Positions 17,361-26,498 of a DNA stretch of 32,231 nt are shown piece by piece. The first letter of the stretch is position 1; each line of letters starts with the position of its first letter. Both the position numbers and the translations under genes were made by a program. The DNA is from Streptomyces sp. A0958 (lineage in GTDB: Bacteria > Actinomycetota > Actinomycetes > Streptomycetales > Streptomycetaceae): contig NZ_SSBK01000052.1 of assembly GCF_004795035.1 (NCBI RefSeq), positions 1 to 32,231 of the forward strand. Reading direction: 5' to 3'. The notes under the pieces are model-generated. The model searched no databases. It was not told the DNA's origin and saw only the letters and a program-made list of their open reading frames with translations.

Positions 17361-18623
17361 ATGAGAGCGCACGAGGAGGCCGTGACGGCGGTCGAGCAGT
17401 GGTGGGGCCGGTTCTTCCGGTACGGGCCGTACGGGCTGCTCGGCCTCGCCACCGTCATCGCGGTCGTGTCCCGGGACCTCGTCATGTCCGGCGCCGACGA
17501 GCGCGGCGCCCTCGTGCTCCTCCCGGCTGCGCTCGCCCTCCAGTTCTGGTGGACCCGCGCCGGCATCCGCCCGCAGAGCGGAGCCGCCCAGTGCTACTTC
17601 ATCACCCGCACCCTGCTGGCCTTCGGGCTGACCTGGTGCAACCCCTTCTACTCGATCTACGCGGTGCTCGGCTACTTCGACGCGGGCCGGGTGCTCCCGT
17701 ACCGCGGCGTGCGGCCCGGTCTGCTGGCCACCGCCGTCATCATGGCGGGCGCGCAGAGCGGCAGCACCCTGCCGCCCGCCACCCTCATGAACTGGATCAT
17801 CTTCGGCGTCGTGCTGGCCGTGCACGCGACGCTCGCCATGGCCTTCGCCCAGATCGGCAACCGGGAGGCCGAGCAGGCCCGTTCGCAGACCGACACCATC
17901 GCCGCCCTGGAGTCCGCCAACGCCCGCCTCGAACAGGCCCTCGCGGAGAACGCCGGACTGCACGCCCAGCTCCTCGTCCAGGCCCGCGAGGCCGGGGTGG
18001 CCGACGAGCGGCGCCGGCTCGCCGCCGAGATCCACGACACCATCGCCCAGGGCCTCACCGGCATCATCGCCCAGCTCCAGGCCGTCACCTCCACCGCCGA
18101 GAGCGACCCCGCCCTCGCCAGGGAACACCTCGTGCGGGCCGCCGCCCTGGCCCGGCACAGCCTGGGCGAGGCCCGCCGCTCGGTGCACAACCTGCTGCCG
18201 GCCGCCCTGGAACACGACGACCTGCCCGGCGCGCTGAAGAAGACGGTCGCCACCTGGTCGCAGCGCACCGGGGTCCGCGCCGACTTCACGGTCACCGGCA
18301 CCGTCGAACCGCTCCACGACGAGGTCGGCGCCACCCTGCTGCGGATCGCCGAGGAGGCCCTGGCCAACGCCGGCCGGCACGCCGAGCCCTCCCGGGCCGG
18401 GGTCACCCTCTCCTACATGGGCGACGAGATCTCGCTCGACGTCCGCGACGACGGCCGCGGCTTCGACCCGGCCGCGCTGCCGCCGTACCGGGGCGCCGGC
18501 GGATTCGGGCTCGGCGGCATGCGGGCCCGCGCCGAGCACGTGGCGGGCACCGTCGAGGTCGAGACCGGCCCGGGCCTGGGCACCGCGGTCTGCGCCCGCG
18601 TCCCGATGGTCCGGCACGACTGA
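17361..18623 (+). CDS. NarL-family sensor histidine kinase
   Basis: 420 aa. The first roughly 165 residues hold four or five membrane segments with very short external loops, so it probably senses the membrane itself or an intramembrane signal. A coiled-coil stretch (about 165-215) leads to the HisKA_3 motif ERRRLAAEIHDTIAQGLTG with phosphoacceptor His225. The HATPase domain follows: EEALANAGRHAEP (N box), DVRDDGRGFDP (G1) and GGFGLGGMRARAEHVAGTVEVETGPGLGTAV (G2 region, spanning the C-terminal part). Start ATG with GGGGGAG about 9 nt upstream. It lies 49 nt after the ABC-2 permease and before its cognate regulator. Likely controls the ABC-2 genes and perhaps the divergent exporter. Confidence 0.94.
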   Translation: MRAHEEAVTAVEQWWGRFFRYGPYGLLGLATVIAVVSRDLVMSGADERGALVLLPAALALQFWWTRAGIRPQSGAAQCYFITRTLLAFGLTWCNPFYSIYAVLGYFDAGRVLPYRGVRPGLLATAVIMAGAQSGSTLPPATLMNWIIFGVVLAVHATLAMAFAQIGNREAEQARSQTDTIAALESANARLEQALAENAGLHAQLLVQAREAGVADERRRLAAEIHDTIAQGLTGIIAQLQAVTSTAESDPALAREHLVRAAALARHSLGEARRSVHNLLPAALEHDDLPGALKKTVATWSQRTGVRADFTVTGTVEPLHDEVGATLLRIAEEALANAGRHAEPSRAGVTLSYMGDEISLDVRDDGRGFDPAALPPYRGAGGFGLGGMRARAEHVAGTVEVETGPGLGTAVCARVPMVRHD

Positions 18624-18657
18624 CCCCGTCCCGTACCGTGGTGCGCCACGGACCGGG
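18620..18657. repeat. 38-bp direct repeat, copy 1 (over the kinase stop)
   Basis: Identical to copy 2 except at one base (18649 C against 18719 T). It contains the kinase TGA stop at 18621-18623 and the TACCGT element. At the position of the regulator ATG it has ACG, so it cannot start translation in the same way. Offset between copies is exactly 70 bp. Confidence 0.9.
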
Positions 18658-18689
18658 CCGGGCTCGCGGACTGATCCGGACGAAGGGCC

Positions 18690-18727
18690 CTGACCCCGTC
18701 CCGTACCGTGGTGCGCCATGGACCGGG
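18690..18727. repeat. 38-bp direct repeat, copy 2 (over the regulator start)
   Basis: Carries the response-regulator start codon (ATG at 18718-18720) and the upstream TACCGT. The single difference from copy 1 creates this ATG. Similarity stops 7 bp into the coding sequence after the start codon. Confidence 0.9.
18704..18709 (+). promoter_or_regulatory. Candidate -10 (TACCGT) for a leaderless response-regulator mRNA
   Basis: TACCGT fits the TANNNT pattern and ends 8 nt before the ATG at 18718. There is no Shine-Dalgarno sequence before that ATG. No good -35 was seen. The same element is present in repeat copy 1 at 18634-18639. Confidence 0.35.
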
Positions 18728-19368
18728 AACCCGCGCGCGTCATCACGCTGATCGTCGTCGACGACCACCCCGTCGTACGGGACGGGCTGCGCGGCATGTT
18801 CGCGTCGGCGCCGGAGTTCCGGGTGCTCGGGGAGGCGGCCGACGGGGTCGAGGGCGTCGACATGGCCGCCCGGCTCGACCCCGACGTCGTGCTGATGGAC
18901 CTGCGGATGCCGGGCGGCGGCGGGGTCGCCGCGATCACCGAGCTGACCCGGCGCGGCGCCCGCTCCAAGGTCCTGGTCCTCACCACGTACGACACCGACT
19001 CCGACACCCTGCCCGCGATCGAGGCGGGCGCGACCGGCTACCTCCTCAAGGACGCCCCCCGCGAGGAGCTGTTCACCGCCGTGCGGGCCGCCGCCGACGG
19101 CCGGACCGTCCTGTCTCCGGCCGTCGCCTCCCGGCTCGTCTCCGCGGTCCGCACCCCGGCCGCCCCCGGAAACGAGGCCCTGTCCGCCCGCGAACGCGAG
19201 GTGCTGGCCCTCGTCGCCAAGGGGACCTCCAACCGGGAGATCGCCGCGGAGCTGTTCATCAGCGAGGCCACCGTGAAGACCCACCTCACCCACCTGTTCG
19301 CCAACCTGGGCGCCAAGGACCGCGCCGCCGCCGTCGCCGTCGCGTACGAGCGCCGCATCCTCGGCTGA
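18718..19368 (+). CDS. NarL/LuxR-family response regulator
   Basis: 216 aa DNA-binding regulator. The receiver domain spans about 8-125, with acidic pair Asp15-Asp16, phosphoacceptor Asp61 (VVLMDLRMPGG), Thr in LVLTTYD and Lys in YLLKDAPREEL. The LuxR-type helix-turn-helix spans about 153-214 (LSAREREVLALVAKGTSNREIAAELFISEATVKTHL). It partners the kinase encoded 94 nt upstream. The 94-nt spacer is taken up by a 38-bp repeat that includes the start. No ribosome site is visible, so translation is probably leaderless from the adjacent TACCGT element. Its stop lies 9 nt from the convergent glgX stop, leaving no room for an intergenic terminator. Confidence 0.94.
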   Translation: MDREPARVITLIVVDDHPVVRDGLRGMFASAPEFRVLGEAADGVEGVDMAARLDPDVVLMDLRMPGGGGVAAITELTRRGARSKVLVLTTYDTDSDTLPAIEAGATGYLLKDAPREELFTAVRAAADGRTVLSPAVASRLVSAVRTPAAPGNEALSAREREVLALVAKGTSNREIAAELFISEATVKTHLTHLFANLGAKDRAAAVAVAYERRILG

Positions 19369-19377
19369 GCCGCCCGC

Positions 19378-21624
<2,247 letters not shown>

Positions 21625-21747
21625 CTGCTCGCCTCCCGCGGCTCGTGGGACCGGCACCGAAAGGGGGGCGCGCGGCGTCCCGGCCGCGGCTCCCCGAGTG
21701 TGGTCGTCCCCTGTGTTCTGCCCACGACGGGGCCCGCACTCACGTTT

Positions 21748-21773
21748 CCCCCGACCGGCCCCCGTCGTTGGGG
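21748..21773 (+). promoter_or_regulatory. Imperfect hairpin over the first L,D-transpeptidase ribosome site
   Basis: CCCCCGAC can pair with GTCG-TT-GGGG (two 4-bp stems with a TT bulge, 8-nt loop). The right arm overlaps the G-run that would serve as Shine-Dalgarno for the GTG at 21778. It lies in the 153-nt divergent glgX/transpeptidase region, which otherwise shows no clear promoter. Confidence 0.3.
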
Positions 21774-21777
21774 GGAC

Positions 21778-22998
21778 GTGAATCACGTAGCGAAGAAGGC
21801 AGGGGCGAACCCGGTGCGGCCGGGACTGCTCGCCGTACTGGCCCTACTGGCCGTTCTGACCGGCTGCTCGGGCGCCGACTCGGTCATCGGAGGCAAGTCG
21901 AGGTCGCCGCAGGAGGCGATCCGGGTCACCCCGGCCGACCGGGCCGAGGACGTCCGGGCGGACAGCCGGGTGGAGGTGAAGGTCCCCGACGGGCGGCTGG
22001 AGAGCGTCCGGGTGCGGCGGATCGAGGACGCGCAGGAGGAGGAGGTGCGGGGCGAGATCGCGAAGGACGGCCGCTCCTGGGCGCCGAAGGAGGGAGCGGG
22101 GCGGCTCGGGCTCGCCGCCAAGTACAGCGTCGACGCGGTCGCCGTGGACGGCGGCGGCCACCGCTCGGCCCGGCACACCACCTTCACCACGGTGGTCCCC
22201 GCACACCGCTTCATCGGGTACTTCAAGCCGGAGAACCGTTCGACCGTCGGTACCGGCATGATCATCTCGTTCGAGTTCAACCGCCCGGTCACCCGCCGCG
22301 CGGCGGTGGAGCGGGCCATCCGGGTGACGGCCGATCCGGTGGTGGAGGTGGCTGGGCACTGGTTCGGCGAGGACCGCCTGGACTTCCGCCCGGCCGGCTA
22401 CTGGGAGCCGGGCACCGAGGTCACCGTCGACATCGGGCTGCGCGACGTGGAGGGGGCGCCGCAGGTGTACGGCAGCCAGCGCAAGACGGTGCGGTTCACG
22501 GTGGGCCGGGAGCAGATCTCCCGGGTCGACGCGGCCTCGCACACGATGGAGGTGCGCCAGGACGGGCAGCTCGTCTCCACCGTCCCGATCACCGCGGGCT
22601 CCCCGACGACCACCACGTACAACGGCAAGATGGTGGTCAGCGAGATGCACGACGTGACGCGGATGGACGGGCGGACCGTCGGCTTCGGCGGCGAGTACGA
22701 CATCAAGGACGTCCCGCACGCCATCCGGCTGACCGAGTCCGGCACCTTCCTGCACGGCAATTACTGGTCCGACGAGGACGTCTTCGGCTCCACCAACGTC
22801 AGCCACGGCTGCATCGGGCTGCGCGACGTCCAGGGCGGCAGCGGCTCCACCCCGGCCGGCTGGTTCTTCGACCGGACGCTCATCGGGGACGTCGTCGAGG
22901 TCGTCAACTCCAAGGACAAGAAGGTCGCACCGGACAACGGGCTCGGCGGCTGGAACCTCACCTGGGCCCAGTGGAAGGCGGGTTCGGCGCTGCGCTGA
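21778..22998 (+). CDS. L,D-transpeptidase lipoprotein, paralogue 1
   Basis: 406 aa. A type II signal peptide ends in lipobox LTGC (Cys30), so the protein is anchored outside the cytoplasmic membrane. Two immunoglobulin-like domains (about 45-240) precede the YkuD catalytic domain. The active-site motif is HGNYW...SHGCIGLRD with nucleophile Cys345. Such enzymes make 3-3 cross-links between meso/LL-diaminopimelate stems of peptidoglycan or attach proteins. Start GTG at 21778-21780; the G-rich sequence immediately upstream is close, and a second GTG 12 codons in would still leave a short signal peptide. Divergent from glgX and 202 nt upstream of a paralogue. Confidence 0.9.
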   Translation: MNHVAKKAGANPVRPGLLAVLALLAVLTGCSGADSVIGGKSRSPQEAIRVTPADRAEDVRADSRVEVKVPDGRLESVRVRRIEDAQEEEVRGEIAKDGRSWAPKEGAGRLGLAAKYSVDAVAVDGGGHRSARHTTFTTVVPAHRFIGYFKPENRSTVGTGMIISFEFNRPVTRRAAVERAIRVTADPVVEVAGHWFGEDRLDFRPAGYWEPGTEVTVDIGLRDVEGAPQVYGSQRKTVRFTVGREQISRVDAASHTMEVRQDGQLVSTVPITAGSPTTTTYNGKMVVSEMHDVTRMDGRTVGFGGEYDIKDVPHAIRLTESGTFLHGNYWSDEDVFGSTNVSHGCIGLRDVQGGSGSTPAGWFFDRTLIGDVVEVVNSKDKKVAPDNGLGGWNLTWAQWKAGSALR

Positions 22999-23200
22999 GA
23001 GCGACACGGGAATCCCCTCGCCCCGGGCTCCGCGACCGCCGGAACCACTTGGAACGGAACGGTGACAATTCCGGGGCGATCCGCCCGCAGTCGGTGTGAT
23101 TATCTCTTTGCTGAGCGCGCATATGCAGCGCGCGGGGGTGGGAGCCTGCGGGTTCCCGGGGCCCGGGCGGGGTCGGGCCGTGCGAGGGGAGACGACCACA
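22999..23200 (+). promoter_or_regulatory. Spacer between the two L,D-transpeptidase genes
   Basis: 202 nt. Three GGAAC motifs occur within 20 bp (23041, 23051, 23056); GGAAC is the -35 core of Streptomyces SigE-type envelope-stress promoters, but a matching -10 was not clear. A hairpin with GCGCGC arms and ATATGCA loop lies at 23115-23133. No terminator for the first gene is visible, so read-through is possible. Confidence 0.35.
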
Positions 23201-24451
23201 TTGAACGGGCAGCCGATATCGGCGACATCGGCCGGGGCGCGCGGCAGGCGGCGGATGCGGGGGGCCACCGGCCTGCCGGCCCTGGCGGTGGGTGCGCTGT
23301 TGCTGCTGGTGACGGCGTGCGGCGGGGGAGACGCGAACGGCACGGGCAAGGACGCCAAGGCGGGCGGGGTCAAGGAGGACACCAGCGCCTCGCAGGCCGT
23401 GGTGACCGTGGCGCCCAAGGACGGCGCCGACTCCGTCGCCACCAGCGGGGCGCTGAAGGTCTCGGCCGAGCAGGGGAAGCTGACCACGGTCAAGGTGTCG
23501 GACCCCAAGGGCGGCGAGGTCGAGGGGAAGATCGCGGCGGACGGCGCGAGCTGGGTGCCCGACCAGCACCTGGCCTCGGCGACCAAGTACAAGGTCCACG
23601 CGGTGGCCAAGGACACCGAGGGCCGTGAGTCCGCGAAGGACACCACCTTCACCACGCTCGTCCCGCAGAACACCTTCATCGGCCAGTACACCCCCGAGGA
23701 CGGCTCCACGGTCGGCGTCGGCATGCCGGTCTCCATCCACTTCACCCGGGGCATCACCGACCCGCAGGCCGTGGAGAAGGCCATCAAGGTGACGGCCGAG
23801 CCCGCCGTCCCGGTCGAGGGCCACTGGTTCGGCAACGACCGCCTGGACTTCCGCCCCGAGGAGTACTGGGCCGCCGGCACCAAGGTGACCGTGAAGCTCA
23901 ACCTCGACGGCGTCGAGGGGCGGCCCGGGGTCTACGGCAAGCAGGCCAAGACGATCTCCTTCACCATCGGCCGCAGCCAGGTCAGCACCGTCGACGCGAG
24001 CACGCACCGGATGAAGGTCGTCCGCGACGGCAAGCAGATCAAGGACATCCCGATCTCCGCGGGCGCCCCGGCCACCACCACGTACAACGGCCAGATGGTC
24101 ATCAGCGAGAAGCTGTCTGTGACCCGGATGAACGGGGACACCGTCGGCTTCGGCGGCGAGTACGACATCAAGGACGTGCCGCACGCGATGCGCCTGTCCA
24201 CCTCGGGCACCTTCATCCACGGCAACTACTGGGGCGGCTCGGGCATCTTCGGCTCCGCCAACACCAGCCACGGCTGCGTCGGCATCCAGGACGTGCGCGG
24301 CGGCGGCGACTCGGGCATGCCGGCGGCCTGGTTCTTCAAGAACTCGCTCATCGGCGACGTCGTGGTCGTCAAGAACTCCCACGACAAGACGATCAGCCCG
24401 GACAACGGCCTCAACGGCTGGAACATGTCCTGGTCGGACTGGACGGCGTAG
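23201..24451 (+). CDS. L,D-transpeptidase lipoprotein, paralogue 2
   Basis: 416 aa with the same layout as its upstream neighbour: arginine-rich signal peptide (RGRRRMRG), lipobox VTAC (Cys40), Ig-like domains (about 60-250) and YkuD domain with SHGCVGIQD, nucleophile Cys359. The catalytic neighbourhood VGFGGEYDIKDVPHA is identical in both proteins. I chose TTG at 23201 because GGGGAG lies about 9 nt before it; GTG at 23180 and ATG at 23255 are in-frame alternatives, the latter leaving only a short n-region. The tandem arrangement indicates an old duplication. A good terminator follows the gene. It should act in peptidoglycan 3-3 cross-linking. Confidence 0.9.
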   Translation: MNGQPISATSAGARGRRRMRGATGLPALAVGALLLLVTACGGGDANGTGKDAKAGGVKEDTSASQAVVTVAPKDGADSVATSGALKVSAEQGKLTTVKVSDPKGGEVEGKIAADGASWVPDQHLASATKYKVHAVAKDTEGRESAKDTTFTTLVPQNTFIGQYTPEDGSTVGVGMPVSIHFTRGITDPQAVEKAIKVTAEPAVPVEGHWFGNDRLDFRPEEYWAAGTKVTVKLNLDGVEGRPGVYGKQAKTISFTIGRSQVSTVDASTHRMKVVRDGKQIKDIPISAGAPATTTYNGQMVISEKLSVTRMNGDTVGFGGEYDIKDVPHAMRLSTSGTFIHGNYWGGSGIFGSANTSHGCVGIQDVRGGGDSGMPAAWFFKNSLIGDVVVVKNSHDKTISPDNGLNGWNMSWSDWTA

Positions 24452-24471
24452 GCCCCTCCCGTACGGACATC

Positions 24472-24510
24472 GGCGGGCCCGGCACTTTGACCAACGGTGC
24501 CGGGCCCGCC
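24472..24510 (+). terminator. Terminator after the second L,D-transpeptidase gene
   Basis: A 13-bp perfect stem (arms 24472-24484 and 24498-24510) with a 13-nt loop, 20 nt after the stop codon. No T-tract follows. Confidence 0.8.
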
Positions 24511-24553
24511 CGCGTCCGCGGCCCCGGCCGATGTGCCCCGGGTTAGCGGCGGT

Positions 24554-24559
24554 TAACCT
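24554..24559 (+). promoter_or_regulatory. Candidate -10 (TAACCT) for a leaderless enoyl-CoA hydratase mRNA
   Basis: TAACCT fits TANNNT and ends 7 nt before the ATG at 24567, which has no Shine-Dalgarno sequence. It is part of GGTTAGCGGCGGTTAACC, a near repeat of GGTTA. The -35 region is weak. Confidence 0.45.
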
Positions 24560-24566
24560 GCACCGC

Positions 24567-25334
24567 ATGACCGTAACCCTCGAAGTAAGCGGCGGCGTCG
24601 GCACCATCCGGCTGGACCGCCCGCCGATGAACGCCCTGGACGTCGCGACCCAGGACCGGCTGCGCGAACTGGCCGGCGAGGCGTCCCGGCGCGACGACGT
24701 GCGGGCCGTGGTGCTCTACGGCGGCGAGAAGGTGTTCGCGGCGGGCGCGGACATCAAGGAGATGCAGGCGATGGACCACGCGGCGATGGTCGTACGGTCC
24801 CGGGCGCTCCAGGACTCCTTCACCGCCGTCGCCCGCATCCCCAAGCCCGTCGTCGCGGCCGTCACCGGCTACGCCCTCGGCGGCGGCTGCGAGCTGGCCC
24901 TGTGCGCGGACTTCCGGATCGCCGGCGACAACGCCAGGCTCGGCCAGCCGGAGATCCTGCTCGGCCTCATCCCGGGCGCGGGCGGCACCCAGCGGCTCGC
25001 GCGGCTGGTGGGCCCCGCCAAGGCCAAGGACCTCATCTTCACCGGTCGCCACGTCAAGGCCGAAGAGGCCCTGACCATGGGCCTGGTGGACCGTGTCGTG
25101 CCCGCCGCCGAGGTGTACGAACAGGCGCACGCCTGGGCGGCGAAGCTGGCGAAGGGGCCGGCGCTCGCGCTGCGCGCCGCGAAGGAGTCGGTGGACGCCG
25201 GACTGGAGACGGACATCGACACGGGTCTCACGATCGAGCGAACCTGGTTCGCCGGACTGTTCGCCACGGAGGACCGCGAGCGCGGAATGCGCAGCTTTGT
25301 GGAGGAGGGGCCGGGCAAGGCCAAATTCCTCTGA
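24567..25334 (+). CDS. Enoyl-CoA hydratase/isomerase (crotonase family)
   Basis: 255 aa cytoplasmic crotonase. The oxyanion-hole motif KVFAAGADIKEM is at about 55-66. GYALGGGCELALCADFRIA holds the first catalytic Glu (109) and LGQPEILLGLIPGAGGTQRL the second (129); both are kept, so true hydratase activity on trans-2-enoyl-CoA is likely. Length is normal for the family. The ATG at 24567 fits the crotonase N-terminus and the leaderless -10 seen upstream; an ATG 12 codons earlier has no support. No other beta-oxidation gene is near, so the pathway (fatty acid or phenylacetate-type) cannot be told. Single-gene unit between two intergenic regions. Confidence 0.94.
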   Translation: MTVTLEVSGGVGTIRLDRPPMNALDVATQDRLRELAGEASRRDDVRAVVLYGGEKVFAAGADIKEMQAMDHAAMVVRSRALQDSFTAVARIPKPVVAAVTGYALGGGCELALCADFRIAGDNARLGQPEILLGLIPGAGGTQRLARLVGPAKAKDLIFTGRHVKAEEALTMGLVDRVVPAAEVYEQAHAWAAKLAKGPALALRAAKESVDAGLETDIDTGLTIERTWFAGLFATEDRERGMRSFVEEGPGKAKFL

Positions 25335-25597
25335 CCGAACGCCAGTTGGGAACGCGGCGCGGCGCGTTCATCCGTGCGGGCGGATTGGCGGAGTCTTAAG
25401 ACAGCCTTAAGGGCCACCGCGCCCGCTGCCTCGCGGAACCGGGCGGGGAGCGGTATCAGTGCAGGTCAGGGTGGGTGCGTCGGGGTGCATTCTGCCCCTG
25501 GCATATGCCTACCGGCCCTGGGGGAATCACTGATTGCGGGCCGGGGATTCCCCCGGAACGGCCCCGGAAGGCCCGCCGTGCGGCCATGATGGTGTGC
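25335..25597. promoter_or_regulatory. Region upstream of the ATP-binding regulator
   Basis: 263 nt with no gene. Seen: GTCTTAAGAC, a 10-bp palindrome (25393-25402), whose CTTAAG core recurs at 25406-25411 so the two can pair as a hairpin; GGCATATGCC, a 10-bp palindrome (25500-25509); and a 9-bp stem with arms 25520-25528 and 25546-25554 (17-nt loop). The AT-rich CTTAAG pair stands out in this GC-rich sequence. No -10/-35 pair could be assigned, and no obvious terminator follows the hydratase. Confidence 0.4.
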
Positions 25598-26101
25598 ATG
25601 GCGGGCCTGGAGGGTGTGGAGCAGCCGCGACCGCGCAGCAGCGCGACAGCGGCACGGAGAATGCCGGCCGTCGAAGACGAACAGGCGTTCAAAGCGCTGG
25701 AGTTGTTCGGAAATCCGACGGAGGACGAAGTCCGGCTGCCCTCCCGCCCGGAGTCCGCGGCCACCGCCCGCAGGCTCACCTCCTGCGTGGTGCTGCACCA
25801 CTGGGCGCTCTCCGCGCAGACCGCCGAGTACGCCGTCCTGCTCGTCTCCGAACTCGTCGGGAACGCGGTGCGGCACACCGGGGCCAGGGTCTTCGGGCTG
25901 CGCATGGTGCGCCGCCGGGGCTGGATCAGGATCGAGGTGCGCGACCCCTCGCGCGGGCTGCCGTGCCTCATGCCGGTGAGGGAGATGGACGTCAGCGGGC
26001 GGGGCCTCTTCCTCGTCGACAAGCTGTCCGACCGGTGGGGCGTGGACCTCTTACCCCGTGGCAAGACCACCTGGTTCGAGATGCGCATCTCCGACCGCTG
26101 A
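25598..26101 (+). CDS. SpoIIAB/RsbW-like ATP-binding protein with a TTA codon
   Basis: 167 aa from the ATG at 25598; in-frame ATGs at 25586 and 25589 would add up to four residues, and none has a clear ribosome site. It has a single HATPase fold: N box SELVGNAVRHTG (about 84-95), G1-like EVRDPSRGLP (113-122) and G2 SGRGLFLVDKLSDRWG (133-148). Such proteins in Streptomyces are anti-sigma-factor-like kinases or regulators; no sigma factor or anti-anti-sigma gene lies next to it. The roughly 45-residue N-terminal part is not part of that fold. Codon 152 (26051-26053) is TTA, the only one I saw in any gene of the window, so translation should depend on the bldA leucyl-tRNA. A terminator follows. 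Confidence 0.88.
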   Translation: MAGLEGVEQPRPRSSATAARRMPAVEDEQAFKALELFGNPTEDEVRLPSRPESAATARRLTSCVVLHHWALSAQTAEYAVLLVSELVGNAVRHTGARVFGLRMVRRRGWIRIEVRDPSRGLPCLMPVREMDVSGRGLFLVDKLSDRWGVDLLPRGKTTWFEMRISDR

Positions 26102-26127
26102 CCCCCGCCCCGCCGGCCTCCGGGTGT

Positions 26128-26175
26128 ACAGAAGCCCCCGTGTCTGCCGTGGTGCGGCGCCTCGGGGGCTTCTGT
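26128..26175 (+). terminator. Terminator after the ATP-binding regulator
   Basis: A 13-bp perfect stem (arms 26128-26140 and 26163-26175; ACAGAAGCCCCCG pairs with its complement) enclosing a 22-nt loop that can itself fold (GCCG/CGGC). It starts 27 nt after the stop codon. Confidence 0.85.
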
Positions 26176-26229
26176 GGGGACCGTGAAATGGGGGGTGTGT
26201 TCACGGCCGCTCGCGACGACCCGGCCCGG

Positions 26230-26260
26230 GTCAATGGGGGTCGTGTCATTGACTATGACA
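26230..26260. promoter_or_regulatory. Two interleaved inverted repeats, candidate operator
   Basis: GTCAATG (26230-26236) is the exact inverse of CATTGAC (26247-26253), with a 10-bp spacer. Overlapping it, TGTCAT (26244-26249) is the inverse of ATGACA (26255-26260), with a 5-bp spacer. The overlap also contains TTGACT (26249-26254), a good -35-like hexamer, although a -10 at proper distance was not convincing. Confidence 0.45.
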
Positions 26261-26368
26261 GACGGACGACTCCCTAGCCAAAGCCGCAAAGCGGGCATCT
26301 ATGGGTATATCAAGTCATTTCCGCGAGGAAACGCAGGTGTGCTGAGTCACTTGCCTGGAAATCCATGA

Positions 26369-26382
26369 ATACTCATGAGTAT
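26369..26382. promoter_or_regulatory. 14-bp perfect palindrome, candidate operator
   Basis: ATACTCATGAGTAT is a perfect palindrome with 10 of 14 A/T positions, very unusual here. It lies 117-130 bp upstream of the NodB-like lipoprotein gene. CATGA recurs just before (26364) and after (26388). Confidence 0.5.
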
Positions 26383-26486
26383 CCGAGCATGATCCTTTGA
26401 TCGTCCAGCATGCGGACGGCGTGTGCCCCGAGGGCCTGTCGGGGGAGTCGGCGGAGTCGATCGGGACGTTCCGGGCATATCGCCCC

Positions 26487-26492
26487 TACTGT
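26487..26492 (+). promoter_or_regulatory. Candidate -10 (TACTGT) for a leaderless lipoprotein mRNA
   Basis: TACTGT fits TANNNT and ends 6 nt before the ATG at 26499, which has no Shine-Dalgarno sequence. No strong -35 was found. Confidence 0.45.
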
Positions 26493-26498
26493 TCTGCC

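Larger units (their letters stand above)
26176..26498. other. Relatively AT-rich non-coding island before the lipoprotein pair
   Basis: 323 nt without a supported gene. From about 26230 to 26400 the sequence is visibly less GC-rich than anything else in the window, and no frame shows coding bias; the longest small frames use A- and T-ending codons and lack ribosome sites. It holds the inverted repeats at 26230-26260 and the palindrome at 26369-26382, a weaker CAGGTG-N8-CACTTG pair at about 26334-26353, and the leaderless promoter of the next gene. It may be a regulatory region or an unrecognised non-coding RNA. Confidence 0.5.

Noticed and set aside
26174..26368. Small frame in the AT-rich island (64 codons, or 37 from the internal ATG at 26255)
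   Set aside because: No ribosome site, many A/T-ending codons, begins inside a terminator arm, no recognisable motif.
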